Below, in pieces: positions 62,539 to 64,000 of a stretch of DNA of 64,000 nucleotides. The translations under genes were made by a program, and so were the position numbers. The stretch comes from Christiangramia gaetbulicola. Its GTDB lineage: Bacteria > Bacteroidota > Bacteroidia > Flavobacteriales > Flavobacteriaceae. Location: contig NZ_QBKQ01000001.1 in NCBI RefSeq assembly GCF_003054225.1, forward strand, positions 496,001-560,000. The letters are read 5' to 3'. Under the pieces are notes generated by a model. That model saw only the letters and a program-made list of their open reading frames with translations. It was not told the DNA's origin and did not search any database. The first letter of the stretch is position 1, and every line of letters begins with the position of its first letter.

Positions 62539-64000
62539 ATGACAGATCTTAACTTTAGTAAGTGGAACAAAATCCTGGGATGGCTGGTTTTTGTGATCGC
62601 TTTGACTACCTACACGCTTACTCTGGAACCAACGGCAAGTTTTTGGGACGCCGGGGAATATATTGCTACCTCTGCAAACCTGGAAGTGGGACACCCCCCG
62701 GGAGCTCCATTTTACCAGATGATGGGCGCATTTTTTTCAACATTCGCCCCAGATAATTCCAAGGTTGCTTTAATGGTGAACTTTATGTCTGGTTTTGCCA
62801 GCGCCATAGCGATCATGTTTATGTTCTGGTCTATTACCATGCTGGTTTTAAAAGTTGCCGGCCCGGTTTCAAAACTGACTCCGTCGAAAAAAATGGCGGT
62901 TCTGGGTAGTTCTTTAGTAGGATCGCTGGCTTTTACATTTACCGATAGTTTCTGGTTCAATGCTGTGGAAGCTGAAGTTTATGCCATGGCCGCCTGCTTT
63001 ATGAGCATCATGTTCTACCTGGGCCTTAAATGGGAAAGAGACATGTTCACCCCGAGGGGCAACCGCTGGATCATCCTGATCTCTTTGGTAATTGGACTGT
63101 CTTTTGGAGTTCACTTTATGGGGCTTCTTACCCTTCCGGCAATCGGATTCCTGTATTTCTTTAAAAACTATAAAGAAGTGACCGTTAAGAATTTTATCAT
63201 CGCGAATGTGGTGGTGGTTGCAGTCCTAATGTTCATTTTCAAACTTCTGCTTCCTTATACCCTTACCTTCTTTTCGGCTTCTGAACTTTTCTTTACGAAC
63301 AGCCTCGGAATGCCATTTAATACAGGAACGGTCATAGCGCTGCTGGTTATAGTTGCCGCTTTCTATTTTCTGATAAATTACACCCGAAAGAAAAACCTTT
63401 ATAAATACAACACCCTGTTATTATGTATACTATTCGTGCTAATAGGATTCTCAAGTTGGGTGATGCTACCCATACGAAGTAACGCTCCAACCGTTATTAA
63501 CGAGAACAGTCCCGATAACGCCAGGGAATTACTGGCTTACTATAACCGGGAACAATATGGAGAAACGCATTTATTCTATGGTCCGCAATGGTCTGAAATG
63601 TACTCAGGCCTAGATGCAGATAATCCATATGAAGACGCTAAACCTAAATATGAAAAAGACGAGGAGCTTGGAAAATATGTGATCGTTAACGAATACAAGA
63701 ATGCCAAGCAAAACCTTGATGATGATCATAAGGCGGTCCTGCCACGTATGTGGAGTACAGAGCATGCTGTAAATTACATGGAGTTTACCGGCCCACTGGA
63801 TTTCAAGATCAAAGCTGAATACCAGGGAGAAGAAAGACTTATACAAGCTGTAAACGAGTTTAAATCCCAATTCTCTCGCGGAGAGAGAGATATGGAAGAC
63901 TACCATAACTTTCTAAGACAATTCAGCGAATACATTGACGTGGAAAAACCAAGTTTTGCTGAAAATATTGGCTACCTGCTGGAATACCAGATTGGCTATA
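62539..64000 (+). CDS. DUF2723 membrane protein, glycosyltransferase-like (5' part)
   Basis: The first 487 codons of a large membrane protein; it continues past the window. It starts at the ATG at 62539. Residues 25-60 hold the family signature TLEPTASFWDAGEYIATSANLEVGHPPGAP, with the conserved Asp of GT-C enzymes in FWDAGE. About ten membrane helices lie between residues 12 and 310, then a large soluble part begins. DUF2723 proteins are thought to be O-mannosyl-type glycosyltransferases of Bacteroidetes; the function is inferred from the family. Confidence 0.88.
   Translation, partial: MTDLNFSKWNKILGWLVFVIALTTYTLTLEPTASFWDAGEYIATSANLEVGHPPGAPFYQMMGAFFSTFAPDNSKVALMVNFMSGFASAIAIMFMFWSITMLVLKVAGPVSKLTPSKKMAVLGSSLVGSLAFTFTDSFWFNAVEAEVYAMAACFMSIMFYLGLKWERDMFTPRGNRWIILISLVIGLSFGVHFMGLLTLPAIGFLYFFKNYKEVTVKNFIIANVVVVAVLMFIFKLLLPYTLTFFSASELFFTNSLGMPFNTGTVIALLVIVAAFYFLINYTRKKNLYKYNTLLLCILFVLIGFSSWVMLPIRSNAPTVINENSPDNARELLAYYNREQYGETHLFYGPQWSEMYSGLDADNPYEDAKPKYEKDEELGKYVIVNEYKNAKQNLDDDHKAVLPRMWSTEHAVNYMEFTGPLDFKIKAEYQGEERLIQAVNEFKSQFSRGERDMEDYHNFLRQFSEYIDVEKPSFAENIGYLLEYQIGY

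Overview
The window is chromosomal DNA of a marine-type Flavobacteriaceae bacterium, probably close to Gramella/Christiangramia. This rests on the gene families present (alternative complex III, a short NusA, an IF-2 with a long charged N-terminus, an UpxY-type antiterminator, an RND pump fused to TolC), on promoters of the Bacteroidetes form TTG-N19/20-TAnnTTTG, and on the lack of Shine-Dalgarno sequences. Genus is an inference; the phylum-level call is firm.

Layout. (1) 1-5.0 kb, minus strand: the first genes of an alternative complex III operon (heme subunit, actB, start of actC). (2) 5.2-14.4 kb: housekeeping genes, including a SPOR protein, the rimP-nusA-infB cluster with a terminator-like hairpin in its leader, a tandem UspA protein, an AsmA-like protein and a metallophosphatase. 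(3) 14.7-41.8 kb, all minus strand: a Wzx/Wzy-type capsule or exopolysaccharide locus. It starts with an UpxY/NusG-like antiterminator, whose promoter has a 7-bp tandem repeat just upstream, and ends at wzi and a terminator. It encodes UDP-sugar dehydrogenase and epimerase, flippase, polymerase, several glycosyltransferases, initiating transferase, Wza and Wzc. Unusually it also holds a complete MurA-MurB pair, which suggests a lactyl (muramic-type) sugar in the polymer. (4) 42.18-62.27 kb: a 20-kb integrated mobilizable element in the 3' end of tRNA-Gln(TTG), bounded by a 19-bp direct repeat. The left half (plus strand, very AT-rich) carries integrase, HTH protein, VapE-like ATPase, an iteron-like array, primase, a candidate oriT, MobC and relaxase. 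The right half (minus strand) is heavy-metal cargo: a CzcA-TolC fusion, CzcB, PII-like protein, Fur-family regulator, two CDF proteins and a P1B-4-type ATPase. (5) 62.25-64.0 kb: the intact tRNA-Gln and the start of a DUF2723 membrane protein.

How the parts work together. In the polysaccharide locus, nucleotide sugars made by the TviB/TviC-like enzymes, WecB and MurA-MurB would be assembled on undecaprenyl phosphate by the WecA-like enzyme and the glycosyltransferases, flipped and polymerised by Wzx and Wzy, and exported by Wza/Wzc with Wzi at the surface. In the island, the integrase excises the element, VapE-like protein, primase and iterons would support its replication, and MobC and relaxase acting at an oriT would allow transfer by a helper conjugation system, since no type IV secretion genes are present. 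The cargo exports divalent metals from cytoplasm (ATPase, CDF) and periplasm (RND). The most interesting points are the murAB pair, the element boundaries with a swapped tRNA terminator, the iteron array, a long unexplained palindrome at 49.4 kb, and REP-like sequence read as part of the UDP-sugar dehydrogenase.
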